Assembly (NCBI GenBank): GCA_046729255.1
Contig: JBKPGF010000056.1
Location: 1-16,691, forward strand
DNA: 16,691 bases
Origin: PALSA-612 sp046729255
GTDB taxonomy: Bacteria; Actinomycetota; Thermoleophilia; Gaiellales; Gaiellaceae
Direction: 5' to 3'
Of this stretch, positions 7,099 through 14,687 are shown one piece after another. The notes beneath the pieces are model-generated. The model did not search any database, was not told the origin of the DNA, and saw only the letters and a program-made list of their open reading frames with translations. The position numbers were made by a program, and so were the translations under genes. How positions within the stretch are numbered: the stretch's first letter is position 1; each line of letters opens with the position of its first letter.

Positions 7099-7461
7099 AT
7101 GGCGAAGTACTCGTTCGTCGACGTCGACGACCTGCAGGGCGAGGGACCGGGCGGCGCCGTCAAGAAGCTCCGGCGGGCGCTCGGCGCGCGTGCGTTCGGC
7201 TTCAACTACTTCACCCTCGGGCCGGGGGTCGAAGGACGGGAGCACGACGAGACCGAGTCGAGCCAGGAAGAAGTGATGTTCGTCGTCGACGGGTCGGGAC
7301 GCTTGCGCGTCGACGGTGAGGAGATCGAGCTCAAGCCCGGCCGCTTCGTGAGGCTTGATCCCTCGGCGGTTCGCCTGCCCATCGCGGGCCCCGACAGGCT
7401 GACATTCGTCACCTTCGGCTCGCCGGTCAACGAGCGCTACGAGCCGCCCTCCTGGGGCTGA
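7099..7461 (+). CDS. Small cupin-domain protein
   Basis: This is a 120-residue cupin. GVEGREHDETESSQEEVMFV gives the first-motif region (H and paired E), and EIELKPGRFVRLDP gives the second. As in the cupin at 1519-1926, the second-motif histidine is lacking. The two are evidently paralogues, sharing QEEV, EL-PG and a matching C-terminal PPSW/PGGW tail. The open frame runs further upstream, but similarity starts at ATG 7099. There is no Shine-Dalgarno, and GATTCT at 7087-7092 could be a -10 of a leaderless transcript. It is divergent from the FAD oxidase. A hairpin follows at 7474-7493. Substrate unknown. Confidence 0.83.
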   Translation: MAKYSFVDVDDLQGEGPGGAVKKLRRALGARAFGFNYFTLGPGVEGREHDETESSQEEVMFVVDGSGRLRVDGEEIELKPGRFVRLDPSAVRLPIAGPDRLTFVTFGSPVNERYEPPSWG

Positions 7462-7473
7462 CCCACCGGGCGG

Positions 7474-7493
7474 CGCGCGCCGGCTAGCGCGCG
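7474..7493 (+). terminator. GC hairpin after the cupin gene
   Basis: CGCGCGC (7474-7480) pairs with GCGCGCG (7487-7493) around a six-base loop, 13 bases after the cupin stop codon. A weak T-rich stretch lies at 7504-7509. It is a plausible terminator between this gene and the next promoter. Confidence 0.5.
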
Positions 7494-7533
7494 ACGGAGC
7501 ACGTTTCTTCGAGCCACCCCTCACGGCACGCCG

Positions 7534-7562
7534 TTGACGCAATTGGCACAAGGCCGTATCGT
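7534..7562 (+). promoter_or_regulatory. Sigma-70-like promoter of the pentapeptide/propeller operon
   Basis: TTGACG at 7534-7539 and TATCGT at 7557-7562 are separated by exactly 17 bases. A start near 7569 would give a short 5' leader of about 27 nt ahead of the AGGAGG at 7583-7588. This is the best promoter match in the window. Confidence 0.65.
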
Positions 7563-7582
7563 GGCAGGCCACTTGTTGGACG

Positions 7583-7588
7583 AGGAGG
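7583..7588 (+). promoter_or_regulatory. Perfect AGGAGG Shine-Dalgarno aimed at an ATC codon
   Basis: AGGAGG stands seven bases before ATC at 7596. ATC is in frame with the pentapeptide gene and is followed by a signal-peptide-like stretch. No ATG, GTG or TTG in that frame lies at usable distance. A GTG at 7588 overlaps the site itself and opens only a ten-codon frame. Confidence 0.6.
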
Positions 7589-7595
7589 TGCCGCA

Positions 7596-9047
7596 ATCCT
7601 TCGGCCCAACCGCTGTCTGAGGCTCGCTGTACTAGGTGGACTCTCGCTCCTGGTCGCTGTTGCCATCGTGCCCGAAGCCGCGAGGTCGGCCAGGCCACGG
7701 GTCTGGTCCGGCGACCAGGTCTTGGCGCAGCTCCTAAAGCGCTCGTTCGTTCACCGCGGAGTCACGATCGACGGCCGGCTCGACTTTCGTCCGCTGGAGA
7801 GCGTTGGTCACGCCTTCGCGTGTCGGGATTGCAATTTCACAGGCCCGGTCATCGGGTCGGACACGACGTTTGAGCGAGCGTTCGACGTGGGTGGTGCGCA
7901 ACTGAACCAGCCGGTGCGCATGAGTCGAGCGGTCTTCGAGGGGCCTGCGGTGTTCGGGATGCCGCCAGGCAGCCGGGTCAGCCTCTTCTCGCAGACGAGT
8001 GACTTCGGGCTCGCACGCTTCAAAGGCCTAGCCACCTTCGAAGGGACGAACTTCACCGGTTCGTCCCGGTTCGCACTCGCACGATTCGAAGGGAACGCGA
8101 TCTTCTCCGGCGGCACATTCCTCGCCTCCGCTGACTTCGCACGAGTCTCGTTCGGTGGTGTCGCCGACTTTCGAGGCGCGTGGTTCTATGACAGCGCGAG
8201 CTTCGACGAAGGTGAGTTCGCAGGGCTCGCCGACTTCGCGCTTTCACACTTCTTCAGGCGGGCAGCCTTCTCTCGAGCTCGCTTTGGGGGCACGGGTCGG
8301 TTCTTCGGTGCGCAGTTCATATACCCCGCCGCGAACGATTTCTCGGCGGATTTCCAACAGGCCACGGGTGACATGGACTTCTCTTCCGCTCAGGTCGGCG
8401 GTGGAGTCACCTTTCGTCGCGCGTCCGCCGGAAGGCTGTCATTTGCGCGCGCGATCTTTTTTGCTTCACGTCAGGCGGTATTCACCGATGCGTCGTCGCC
8501 GAACCTCGTGATGGACGTCGGCACCGTCGACGAAGCCGTTCAACCGTCCGATCGCATCGCGGTCCTGGGAATGGTCGAGGCGAGTGCGAAGGCGCGAAAC
8601 GACCTGTCCGTAGCCAACGATGCGCACTACGATCTCGCGTCGCTTCGGAGCGACGCGTACTGGTGGCCGTGGCGGATGCTCGATCGTGGCTTCTACGGCG
8701 GAATCGCCGGCTATTTCGTCCGCCCGTTCAGGCCGATGGTCGTCCTCCTAGTCCTGGCGGCGATTCTTGCCGTGGCCCGAACGGTCGCGAAGTCGCGGGC
8801 GTCACCGCGAGCGAGACGCTCGGTGCGATGGCGCTGGACGATCGCGAACGCTGGAACATGGTTGCATCGGTTCACGACCGAGCTACTTGACGGGCTCGCA
8901 CGCATCGGACGCGGTGCTCGCGACGACGCGCCGTCTCTGGGCCGCCGACTCGAGACGTTCACCTATCGGGTCTTGATCGTCTGCGCCGTGCTCGGGTTCG
9001 CGAACTCGAATCCCACACTACGGCAAATGCTCGATGCGCTTCGCTAG
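7596..9047 (+). CDS. Exported pentapeptide-repeat membrane protein
   Basis: From the proposed ATC start this is 483 residues; a conventional call would begin at GTG 7668 (459 residues). The extra 24 residues give LRPNRCLRLAVLGGLSLLVA, a basic-then-hydrophobic export signal. Counting from GTG 7668, residues about 65-270 hold phenylalanine-centred pentapeptide-type repeats (ARFKG, ATFEG, ADFRG, ASFDEGEF and similar), which fold as a right-handed beta-helix. A C-terminal hydrophobic helix (MVVLLVLAAILAVARTVA, ~357-374) and a second one (~433-446) anchor it in the membrane. Proteins of this layout are widespread but uncharacterised. The last 14 nt overlap the propeller gene. Fold is confident; role unknown. 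Confidence 0.78.
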   Translation: MLRPNRCLRLAVLGGLSLLVAVAIVPEAARSARPRVWSGDQVLAQLLKRSFVHRGVTIDGRLDFRPLESVGHAFACRDCNFTGPVIGSDTTFERAFDVGGAQLNQPVRMSRAVFEGPAVFGMPPGSRVSLFSQTSDFGLARFKGLATFEGTNFTGSSRFALARFEGNAIFSGGTFLASADFARVSFGGVADFRGAWFYDSASFDEGEFAGLADFALSHFFRRAAFSRARFGGTGRFFGAQFIYPAANDFSADFQQATGDMDFSSAQVGGGVTFRRASAGRLSFARAIFFASRQAVFTDASSPNLVMDVGTVDEAVQPSDRIAVLGMVEASAKARNDLSVANDAHYDLASLRSDAYWWPWRMLDRGFYGGIAGYFVRPFRPMVVLLVLAAILAVARTVAKSRASPRARRSVRWRWTIANAGTWLHRFTTELLDGLARIGRGARDDAPSLGRRLETFTYRVLIVCAVLGFANSNPTLRQMLDALR

Positions 9048-10818
9048 CGCAAGCCGCCTCCGGATGAGCCTGGCTCTCGTGCTGGCGCTGGCGACTGCCG
9101 GCGCCTGGAGCCTCCTGCATGACGTCGCTTCCACGGAGAACGCGTCCGCGTCGGCGACGAAAGGTCGCAAGTCGGTGGGAGCGGTCGCTGAGATCCTCGA
9201 GGATACGGTCCTTCTACGCGGCTCCAAGCTCACGCGCACGGGGGGTCCGCTGTACCGGGGCGATGTGCTGAACACGAAGAAGGGTGGCTCCGTCGTGTTC
9301 AAGGTCAGCCTGAGGCACGCGCTCTGCACCCTTGTTCCGGGCGCCGTTCTCGCGGTCATGCCGTCCAAGTTCAACCTCGCGACGTTGCGACTAGGGAAAG
9401 CCTTGTGCTTTCTCGAAGGCCCGGCTGCGGGGAGAAACACCGCGGGTGCCGCGACGGGCGGGAATCCGTCAGGCATCAAGGCCCGGTTCGAAGCCGGCCC
9501 GACCACAGTCAGGGCGGACAACGCGTTGTTGAGCATCACGGTGACAGCCCGACGCAAGGTCGTGGTCAAGGTCGTTCGCGGGATCGCCGTCGTCTCGTCG
9601 CACAAAGGTGGCGCCGCGGCTTCCGTGGTCGTGGGCAAGAAGCGGCAGGTCATCGTCCCAGCCGGACAGAAGCCCCTAGCTCCGAAGCCCATTGACCTGG
9701 CGAAGAGCGAACGCTCGGCGATCAGAGCTCTTGGCCCGCTGCCCGCAGTGGCGGACAACACGCCGCCCACCGTGACCATCACCCGAATGCCTGAGCAGAC
9801 GACGCTTCTTCGAGATGCGACGTTCGGCTTCAAGGCAAGCCAGAGCAACGTGATTTTCAGCTGCAGCTTCGATCAGGGGCCACTCCGCCTGTGCCGGAAC
9901 CCCACGACCTTCACAAACCTTGCGCCGGGGATACATACCTTCTCTGTCCAGGGGACTGACCGGGCGGGAAACATGAGCAAGCGCATGTCCTACTCATGGA
10001 CGGTCGAGAAGCCCGCACCGCAGCGAATCGCTTTCGAGAGCGATCGCGACGGCAACTTCGAGATCTACGTGACGGACCCGGACGGGACCAGTCAGATCAG
10101 GCTGACCACGAACTCCGCGCTCGACTCCGATCCGGACTGGTCGCCCGACAGAAAGAAGCTCGTCTTTCACAGCGACCGGGACGGCAACGTCGAGATCTAC
10201 GTGATGAATGCCGACGGCACAGGCCAGACGAGGCTGACCTCGAACCGCTCGACCGACCGCAACGCAACGTGGTCACCGGACGGGAAGAAGATCGCCTTCG
10301 AGACATACCGGCACGGGGCAGGGCGGGAGATCTACGTGATGAATGCCGACGGCACAGGCCAGACGAGACTCACCAACAACCAGGTCCACGACTTTGACCC
10401 GGCGTGGTCGCCCGACGGCAGAAAGATTGCGTTCGCGAGCGAACGCGACGGCAATCGCGAGATCTACGTGATGAATGCCGACGGCACAGGCCAGACGCGG
10501 CTGACGACGACCCAGGCTCAAGAGTTCAATCCCGCCTGGTCTCCGGATGGCACGCGAATCGCGTTCCACAGCGACCGCGACCGCAACTGGGAGATCTACG
10601 CGATGAACCCGGATGGGAGCGCCCAGACGAGGCTCACTGTCAACTGTTGCCGCGACTTGAACCCCATCTGGTCACCCGACGGAGACAAGATCGCCTTCCA
10701 AAGCGACCGCGACGACAAGATCAACGACACCTTCGAGATCTATGTCATGAACGCCGACGGAAGCAGCCCGACGAGATTGACGAACAACTCCGCGACGGAC
10801 CAGGTGCCTGACTGGTAA
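9034..10818 (+). CDS. Exported FecR-like / Ig-like / PD40 (TolB-type) beta-propeller protein
   Basis: This 594-residue protein has four parts. It starts with a signal peptide or anchor (LALVLALATAGAW, ~13-26). Residues ~48-230 form a FecR-like domain (GSKLTRTGGPLYRGDVLNT). An Ig-like domain at 241-324 starts DNTPPTVTI and has a likely C277-C287 disulfide. Six PD40 blades (331-594) have the pattern RIAFxSDRDGN-EIYVMNADGT-QTRLT-WSPDG. TolB-type propellers mediate protein contacts at the cell surface. No enzyme site is seen. Its ATG lies inside the end of the pentapeptide gene, so translation is coupled; ATG 9064 is an alternative start. The pair probably forms one envelope-associated unit. Confidence 0.85.
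   Translation: MRFASASRLRMSLALVLALATAGAWSLLHDVASTENASASATKGRKSVGAVAEILEDTVLLRGSKLTRTGGPLYRGDVLNTKKGGSVVFKVSLRHALCTLVPGAVLAVMPSKFNLATLRLGKALCFLEGPAAGRNTAGAATGGNPSGIKARFEAGPTTVRADNALLSITVTARRKVVVKVVRGIAVVSSHKGGAAASVVVGKKRQVIVPAGQKPLAPKPIDLAKSERSAIRALGPLPAVADNTPPTVTITRMPEQTTLLRDATFGFKASQSNVIFSCSFDQGPLRLCRNPTTFTNLAPGIHTFSVQGTDRAGNMSKRMSYSWTVEKPAPQRIAFESDRDGNFEIYVTDPDGTSQIRLTTNSALDSDPDWSPDRKKLVFHSDRDGNVEIYVMNADGTGQTRLTSNRSTDRNATWSPDGKKIAFETYRHGAGREIYVMNADGTGQTRLTNNQVHDFDPAWSPDGRKIAFASERDGNREIYVMNADGTGQTRLTTTQAQEFNPAWSPDGTRIAFHSDRDRNWEIYAMNPDGSAQTRLTVNCCRDLNPIWSPDGDKIAFQSDRDDKINDTFEIYVMNADGSSPTRLTNNSATDQVPDW
10192..10497 (+). repeat. Three identical 39-bp units inside the PD40 propeller
   Basis: The same 39 bases, beginning GAGATCTACGTGATGAATGC, occur at 10192-10230, 10327-10365 and 10459-10497 and encode EIYVMNADGTGQT. 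Identity at silent positions indicates recent blade duplication or gene conversion. Confidence 0.85.
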
Positions 10819-10846
10819 GCGTCCGGGAGGCGCCAAAAGCCGAGTC

Positions 10847-13800
10847 CTAGCCGGCGAGCTCGACGAAGCGGCAGAGAGCGTTCGCGAGCCGCATCTGCTC
10901 GATCGTGCGGCAGTCGACGTCGAGTAGCCGCGGCGAGCACACGAGGTACGCAAGGCACTGCGCGCGCGAGATGGCGACGTTCAGCCGGTTGCGGGAGAAC
11001 AGGAAGTCGAGGCCGCGCGGGACGTCGATGCCGCTCGAGCTCGCCATCGAGTAGAAGACGACCCGCGCCTGCTGCCCCTGGAACTTGTCCACCGTGCCCA
11101 CGGCGACGGCGTCCGGCAGCCTGTCGCGCAGCGCGCGCACCTGGGCGTTGATGGGCGCGACCACGATCACGTCCTCGTGAGCGACGCCGAGCCGCGCGAC
11201 CTCGGCCGCGACCGCGTCCGCCTCCTCCCACGACTGCGTCCGGTTGCCCTCGTGCTCGACGGGCAGGTAGCGGATGCCGTTGCCGTCGGCCACCGAGCGC
11301 GTGAGCGTGTCCGGCGCCGACCGTAGCCGCCCCTCGTAGAACGTCGTCGAGATGAACTCGTTGACCTCCGGCCGCATGCGCCACGTCTCCTCGAGGAAGA
11401 GGCCCATGCCCGGCTGCAGCGTCTCGTTCTCGCCCAGCAGGTGCTCGAGCACCGACGCGCTCGCGCCCGGCGGATGCGAGCCCTGGGACACTTGCGCCAG
11501 CTGGTTCGGGTCGCCGAGCAAGACAACGTTCCGACCCGCCGTGCCCACGGCGATAGCGTCCGCAAGCGCGATCTGCCCGGCCTCGTCCACGAACAGCGTG
11601 TCGACGTGCCGGTCGAGCTCGTCGCGCGAGAAGAGGAACGACGTGCCGGCGAGCAGCTGCAGCTCCGGATCGAGCAGGTCGGCGTTGTCGTCCGAGCAGT
11701 CGACGAAGTCGTCCTCGTAGCGCGTCTCCTTGTCGCCGCTCGACTTCTTGCGACCCTTGAACGTGAAGCCCTGCTCGAGCGCCGCCTCGTGGACGTCCGA
11801 TAGGAACTTGTGGATCGCCTTGTGGCTCAGCGAGGTGATGCCGACGCGCTGGCCGCCGTCCATGAGCTCGATCGCCATCCGCGCGCCGATCCACGTCTTC
11901 CCCGAGCCTGGCGGCCCCTGCACGAACAGGTAGCTGTCCTCCAGGCTGGCGGCGGCCTCGATCGGCCCCGCGTCGAGCCGCGCTCGCGGCGGGCGCCGGT
12001 CGAGAATCTCCACGAGCGCCGGGTAGCGCTCGCGGCTCTTCGCGAAGCGGAGGACGGCGTCGCGCTGCACCCACGTCGGCAGCGGGTCGGGCGGGATGAG
12101 CGCGCGCGGCAGCGGCTCCTCGCGGCGGCTCTTCGCGCGGCGCAGGGTGACGAGGCCGTGCTCGTCGTCGACCTTGACGTTGTAGCCCTTGCCGATGGCC
12201 GGGTCCTCGCACGGGCCGCCGATCTTGTGCTCCTGGGGCGGGAAGCGGAGCGTGTAGACGAGCGACTGCGCGTCCCCGACGGGCTCGCCGACGAGCGATA
12301 GGGCGCCGATCGTGTCGGTGTCCTCGATCAGCTCCTCCTCGTCCAACTCCTTGTGGTGGAAGTACTCCCACCACTGCGGCTTCTCCTCGCGGCGGTGGTA
12401 CTCGAGCAGGTGCGCGAGCAGCTCCTGCCCCTGCGCGACAAGCCCCGCCTCGACGCGCGCCCGCTCCTCGAGCCGCTCCTTCGTCTCCTCCTTGACCTCT
12501 CGCGCCTCCGGCGGCGGCCGCCAGGGCAGGTCGGCCGGGCGGAGGCCGAGCAGCCAGCGGTGCAGCTCGTAGAGCGAGCGGCAGTCCTCCTCGTTGTATG
12601 CGCGGATCTCTTCGAGGATCCCGTCGTCGCCGGCCTCCAACCACTCCTCGAAGGCAACCGTCGCCCCGCCGCCGCCGGAGACCTCGCCCGTGCGTGCGAA
12701 GCCGTAGAACGCCTCCACCTCCTTGATCGAGTAGCTTTCCAGAGAGAGCCGCAGCGCCTGGCGGACGACGCGGAAGAGGTCGACGAGCACCTCGCCGCGC
12801 AGCAGGTCGTCGAGCGCGTCCTCGCGCGTGCCGTGCTCGCCCATCAGCCGCAGGAGCGCCGAGCGCTCGTACGGCGCGTAGTGGTAGACGTGCATGCCGG
12901 AGAAGCGCCGCCGCCGCTCGGCGATGAGGTCGAGCAGCCGCTCGAAGCCGGCCCTCTCCTCCTCGCGGCCGAGGGCCCAGATGCGGTCGTAGCGCGGGAC
13001 GCCGCCGTCGTCGAGATACACCCAGCCGAACAGGTACTCGAGGCCACGCCCCGGCTCGTACCAGGGGTCGCCCTCGAAGTCGAGCCAGACGTCGCCCGCC
13101 GACGGCTCGGGCAGGAGCGCGAAGCCGCGGTCCGGCTCTTGTGGCAGCAGGACGTGCCTGAGCTCGCCGGTGCGGCGGTGGTGCACCTGGAGCGCCGCCT
13201 GCTCGCGCAGCTTCGCCAGCGTCTCGTGACGCAGCTTCGAGACTTTCGTCGCCGGCGGCAGGGCCGCGAGGGCGTCGACGGTGGCGATGCCGGCGGCGGT
13301 CAGCCGCTCCACCTGGGTACGGGCGATACTGGCCACGAGCGACAGGTGATCGTCGTCCGTCCACCGCTGCCGGCAGAGCGTCAGGAACTCGCAGAGCGAG
13401 CAGTGGTCGACGGGATACGGGTACGTCGCGGCGCTGTTCTCGAGCGCCGCCCGGAAGCGGCGCACGAGGCGGTCGTAGTAGGCCGAGAAGTCCTCGGGAC
13501 GGAACGTCTCGCGCTCCCCGAGGCCGTTGACGACGTGCATCGCCGCCGGGCGATGCCCTTGCAGCCGCGCGAGCTGCTCGGTGTAGAAACAGAGCTGGAG
13601 CACGTGCTGCGGCTTCGCGCGGCGCGCGAGCTTCGTGTCGACGACCTCGTAACCGCCGTCCGCCAGCCGCTCGAGGAAGTCGGCCCGGCCGCGCCAGAGG
13701 CCGTCGAAAAACGCCGCCTGGTGGATGATCGGCACGCCATCACGGATCGCCTGCTCGGTGGCCGCCGCGGCCGCCTCCCAGCCGATCTCCCTCGGGTCGG

Positions 13801-14011
13801 GTACGGCCAGGACGTCGCCGAGCGACGCACGGTAAACGGCCTCGTGCTCGTCGCCCTTGCGGCGGATGAGGTCGGCGCGCGGGTTGTGGCGGAACGGCCG
13901 CTCGAGCTGTTCGCACGCGACCGCGAGCTCGAGCGTCGTCAGGTGCGGGCAGGCGACGTAGTTCGCGAGGTCGGAAGGAGAGAGAAGGAGCTGCGTGTCG
14001 CGAAGTTTCAC
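10847..14011 (-). CDS. Fe-S PD-(D/E)XK nuclease / DEDD exonuclease / SF1B helicase fusion (TM0106-type)
   Basis: This 1054-residue protein has three enzymatic parts. Residues 1-215 are a Cas4/RecB-like nuclease: D111 in GRADFL, D125-T-K127 and Q139 form the active site. C21 with C204-x2-C207-x5-C213 matches a Cas4/AddB-type Fe-S cluster. Residues ~300-490 are an RNase H-like DEDD exonuclease (D311-F-E313, D411, D476 in YNEEDC). Residues ~680-1045 are an SF1B helicase: GPPGSGKT 699-706, VDEAGQ 808-813, GDPNQL 833-838, EETWRMRP 874-881, VDKFQGQ 974-980 and RLNVAISRA 1009-1017. All key residues are intact. The start is GTG, without a Shine-Dalgarno; GATACT six bases upstream suggests a leaderless message. 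Likely role: DNA end processing in repair or defence. Confidence 0.9.
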   Translation of the reverse strand: MKLRDTQLLLSPSDLANYVACPHLTTLELAVACEQLERPFRHNPRADLIRRKGDEHEAVYRASLGDVLAVPDPREIGWEAAAAATEQAIRDGVPIIHQAAFFDGLWRGRADFLERLADGGYEVVDTKLARRAKPQHVLQLCFYTEQLARLQGHRPAAMHVVNGLGERETFRPEDFSAYYDRLVRRFRAALENSAATYPYPVDHCSLCEFLTLCRQRWTDDDHLSLVASIARTQVERLTAAGIATVDALAALPPATKVSKLRHETLAKLREQAALQVHHRRTGELRHVLLPQEPDRGFALLPEPSAGDVWLDFEGDPWYEPGRGLEYLFGWVYLDDGGVPRYDRIWALGREEERAGFERLLDLIAERRRRFSGMHVYHYAPYERSALLRLMGEHGTREDALDDLLRGEVLVDLFRVVRQALRLSLESYSIKEVEAFYGFARTGEVSGGGGATVAFEEWLEAGDDGILEEIRAYNEEDCRSLYELHRWLLGLRPADLPWRPPPEAREVKEETKERLEERARVEAGLVAQGQELLAHLLEYHRREEKPQWWEYFHHKELDEEELIEDTDTIGALSLVGEPVGDAQSLVYTLRFPPQEHKIGGPCEDPAIGKGYNVKVDDEHGLVTLRRAKSRREEPLPRALIPPDPLPTWVQRDAVLRFAKSRERYPALVEILDRRPPRARLDAGPIEAAASLEDSYLFVQGPPGSGKTWIGARMAIELMDGGQRVGITSLSHKAIHKFLSDVHEAALEQGFTFKGRKKSSGDKETRYEDDFVDCSDDNADLLDPELQLLAGTSFLFSRDELDRHVDTLFVDEAGQIALADAIAVGTAGRNVVLLGDPNQLAQVSQGSHPPGASASVLEHLLGENETLQPGMGLFLEETWRMRPEVNEFISTTFYEGRLRSAPDTLTRSVADGNGIRYLPVEHEGNRTQSWEEADAVAAEVARLGVAHEDVIVVAPINAQVRALRDRLPDAVAVGTVDKFQGQQARVVFYSMASSSGIDVPRGLDFLFSRNRLNVAISRAQCLAYLVCSPRLLDVDCRTIEQMRLANALCRFVELAG
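10848..10894. repeat. Direct repeat copy C: the intact helicase gene's 3' end
   Basis: This is the reference copy of the repeat. It encodes the final 15 residues (MRLANALCRFVELAG) and stop of the nuclease-helicase on the minus strand. The other copies lie at 5215-5245 and 5615-5661 in the same orientation. Confidence 0.85.
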
Positions 14012-14017
14012 AAGTGG

Positions 14018-14023
14018 AGTATC
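14018..14023 (-). promoter_or_regulatory. Candidate -10 for a leaderless nuclease-helicase transcript
   Basis: On the minus strand GATACT ends six bases before the GTG start. No ribosome site is visible and no good -35 lies 17 bp upstream, so this is suggestive only. Confidence 0.4.
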
Positions 14024-14114
14024 AGCGCCTACGTTGTCCGTGCCTCACTAACGCATTCCGGGGAACTCCCGCAATCATGCGATCGCCTACTGCTCCGCTG
14101 TCTGACCGCCTCAG

Positions 14115-14120
14115 TACACT
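14115..14120 (+). promoter_or_regulatory. Candidate -10 for the small ORF and methyltransferase
   Basis: TACACT ends seven bases before the ATG at 14128, which would make the transcript leaderless. A matching -35 is not evident. Confidence 0.4.
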
Positions 14121-14127
14121 GTTGTCC

Positions 14128-14259
14128 ATGAAGACAACGAGCGACGAGCTTCGCGTCCGTCTAGGTCGGGAAGCCCTCCGACGGCGTCTCTATCGTGCAG
14201 CGGGGCGCGGTCGGCCTCACGAGGTGACGTCGTCAAGCCTTAAGGAGTCGGTCGCATGA
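14128..14259 (+). CDS. Small basic protein (43 aa) coupled to the methyltransferase remnant
   Basis: This is a 43-residue, arginine-rich ORF (MKTTSDELRVRLGREALRRR at the start) that I do not recognise. Its TGA overlaps the ATG of the methyltransferase ORF in an ATGA arrangement, implying coupled translation. It lies in the lower-GC patch between the nuclease-helicase and the LigD-like gene. The start at 14128 is favoured by the TACACT box seven bases upstream; an in-frame ATG at 14077 would add 17 residues. It may be a small partner of the modification gene, or itself a remnant. No DNA-binding motif can be claimed. Confidence 0.5.
   Translation: MKTTSDELRVRLGREALRRRLYRAAGRGRPHEVTSSSLKESVA
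14242..14247 (+). promoter_or_regulatory. Ribosome binding site of the methyltransferase remnant
   Basis: AAGGAG with an eight-base spacer precedes ATG 14256. This well-formed site shows that the truncated methyltransferase start is genuine. Confidence 0.75.
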
Positions 14260-14687
14260 CACAACGTTCAAGGCGTGGACCGGGCTCGATACAGTCACAG
14301 GCCGCAAGAGTGTCGGCCAAACCCTCAGTACTGGGACGACACTACTCAGCACTCGAGTCGCGTCTTCGCATGACTGAGGACGACACGCTAGGCGATCTCG
14401 TTGTACCGAACGGCAACGGCATTGCCCCCGTACACCGCTGGTTCTATCTCAAGGAGGGCTTCTCGTCGGAGCTTCTCGACGCGCTCGTCGCTCGCCTCGA
14501 TCTTGGGAAGGCGAGTGGCCTAAGCATGATCGATCCGTATACGGGCGTTGGCACGTCGCTCGTTAGCGCCTTGGGTTCCGAGCGAGATGGCGGAGTGCCT
14601 CGCTTCGACCATGTGGCAGGGATAGAGCGGAACCCGTTTCTCCATCTCGTCGCGACTACGAAAGTCCGCGCTCTGGTCGAACCAAAG
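14256..14687 (+). pseudogene. Truncated DNA methyltransferase (N-terminal part only)
   Basis: The first ~140 residues resemble amino-group (N4/N6) DNA methyltransferases. PVHRWFYLKEGFSSELLDAL leads to the SAM-binding motif I DPYTGVGTS (93-101) and then AGIERNPFLHLVATTKVRAL (121-140). Similarity then stops. No catalytic (D/N/S)PP(Y/F/W) motif follows. The frame stays open to 15077 only because it reads antisense through the LigD-like gene. The intact ORF would need several hundred more residues, so this remnant should lack methylation activity. Local GC is about 59% in four hand-counted lines (14041-14160 and 14281-14400), against 70% in one line of the neighbouring helicase gene (13921-13980), consistent with foreign origin. 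No restriction subunit remains in the window. Confidence 0.75.

Noticed and set aside
10740..13364. 874-residue minus-strand frame overlapping the helicase
   Set aside because: It is a same-strand shifted frame, arginine/alanine-rich, without any domain. It is a GC artefact.
12353..14131. 592-residue plus-strand open frame
   Set aside because: It is antisense to the nuclease-helicase, whose motifs are complete. The composition is that of a shadow frame.
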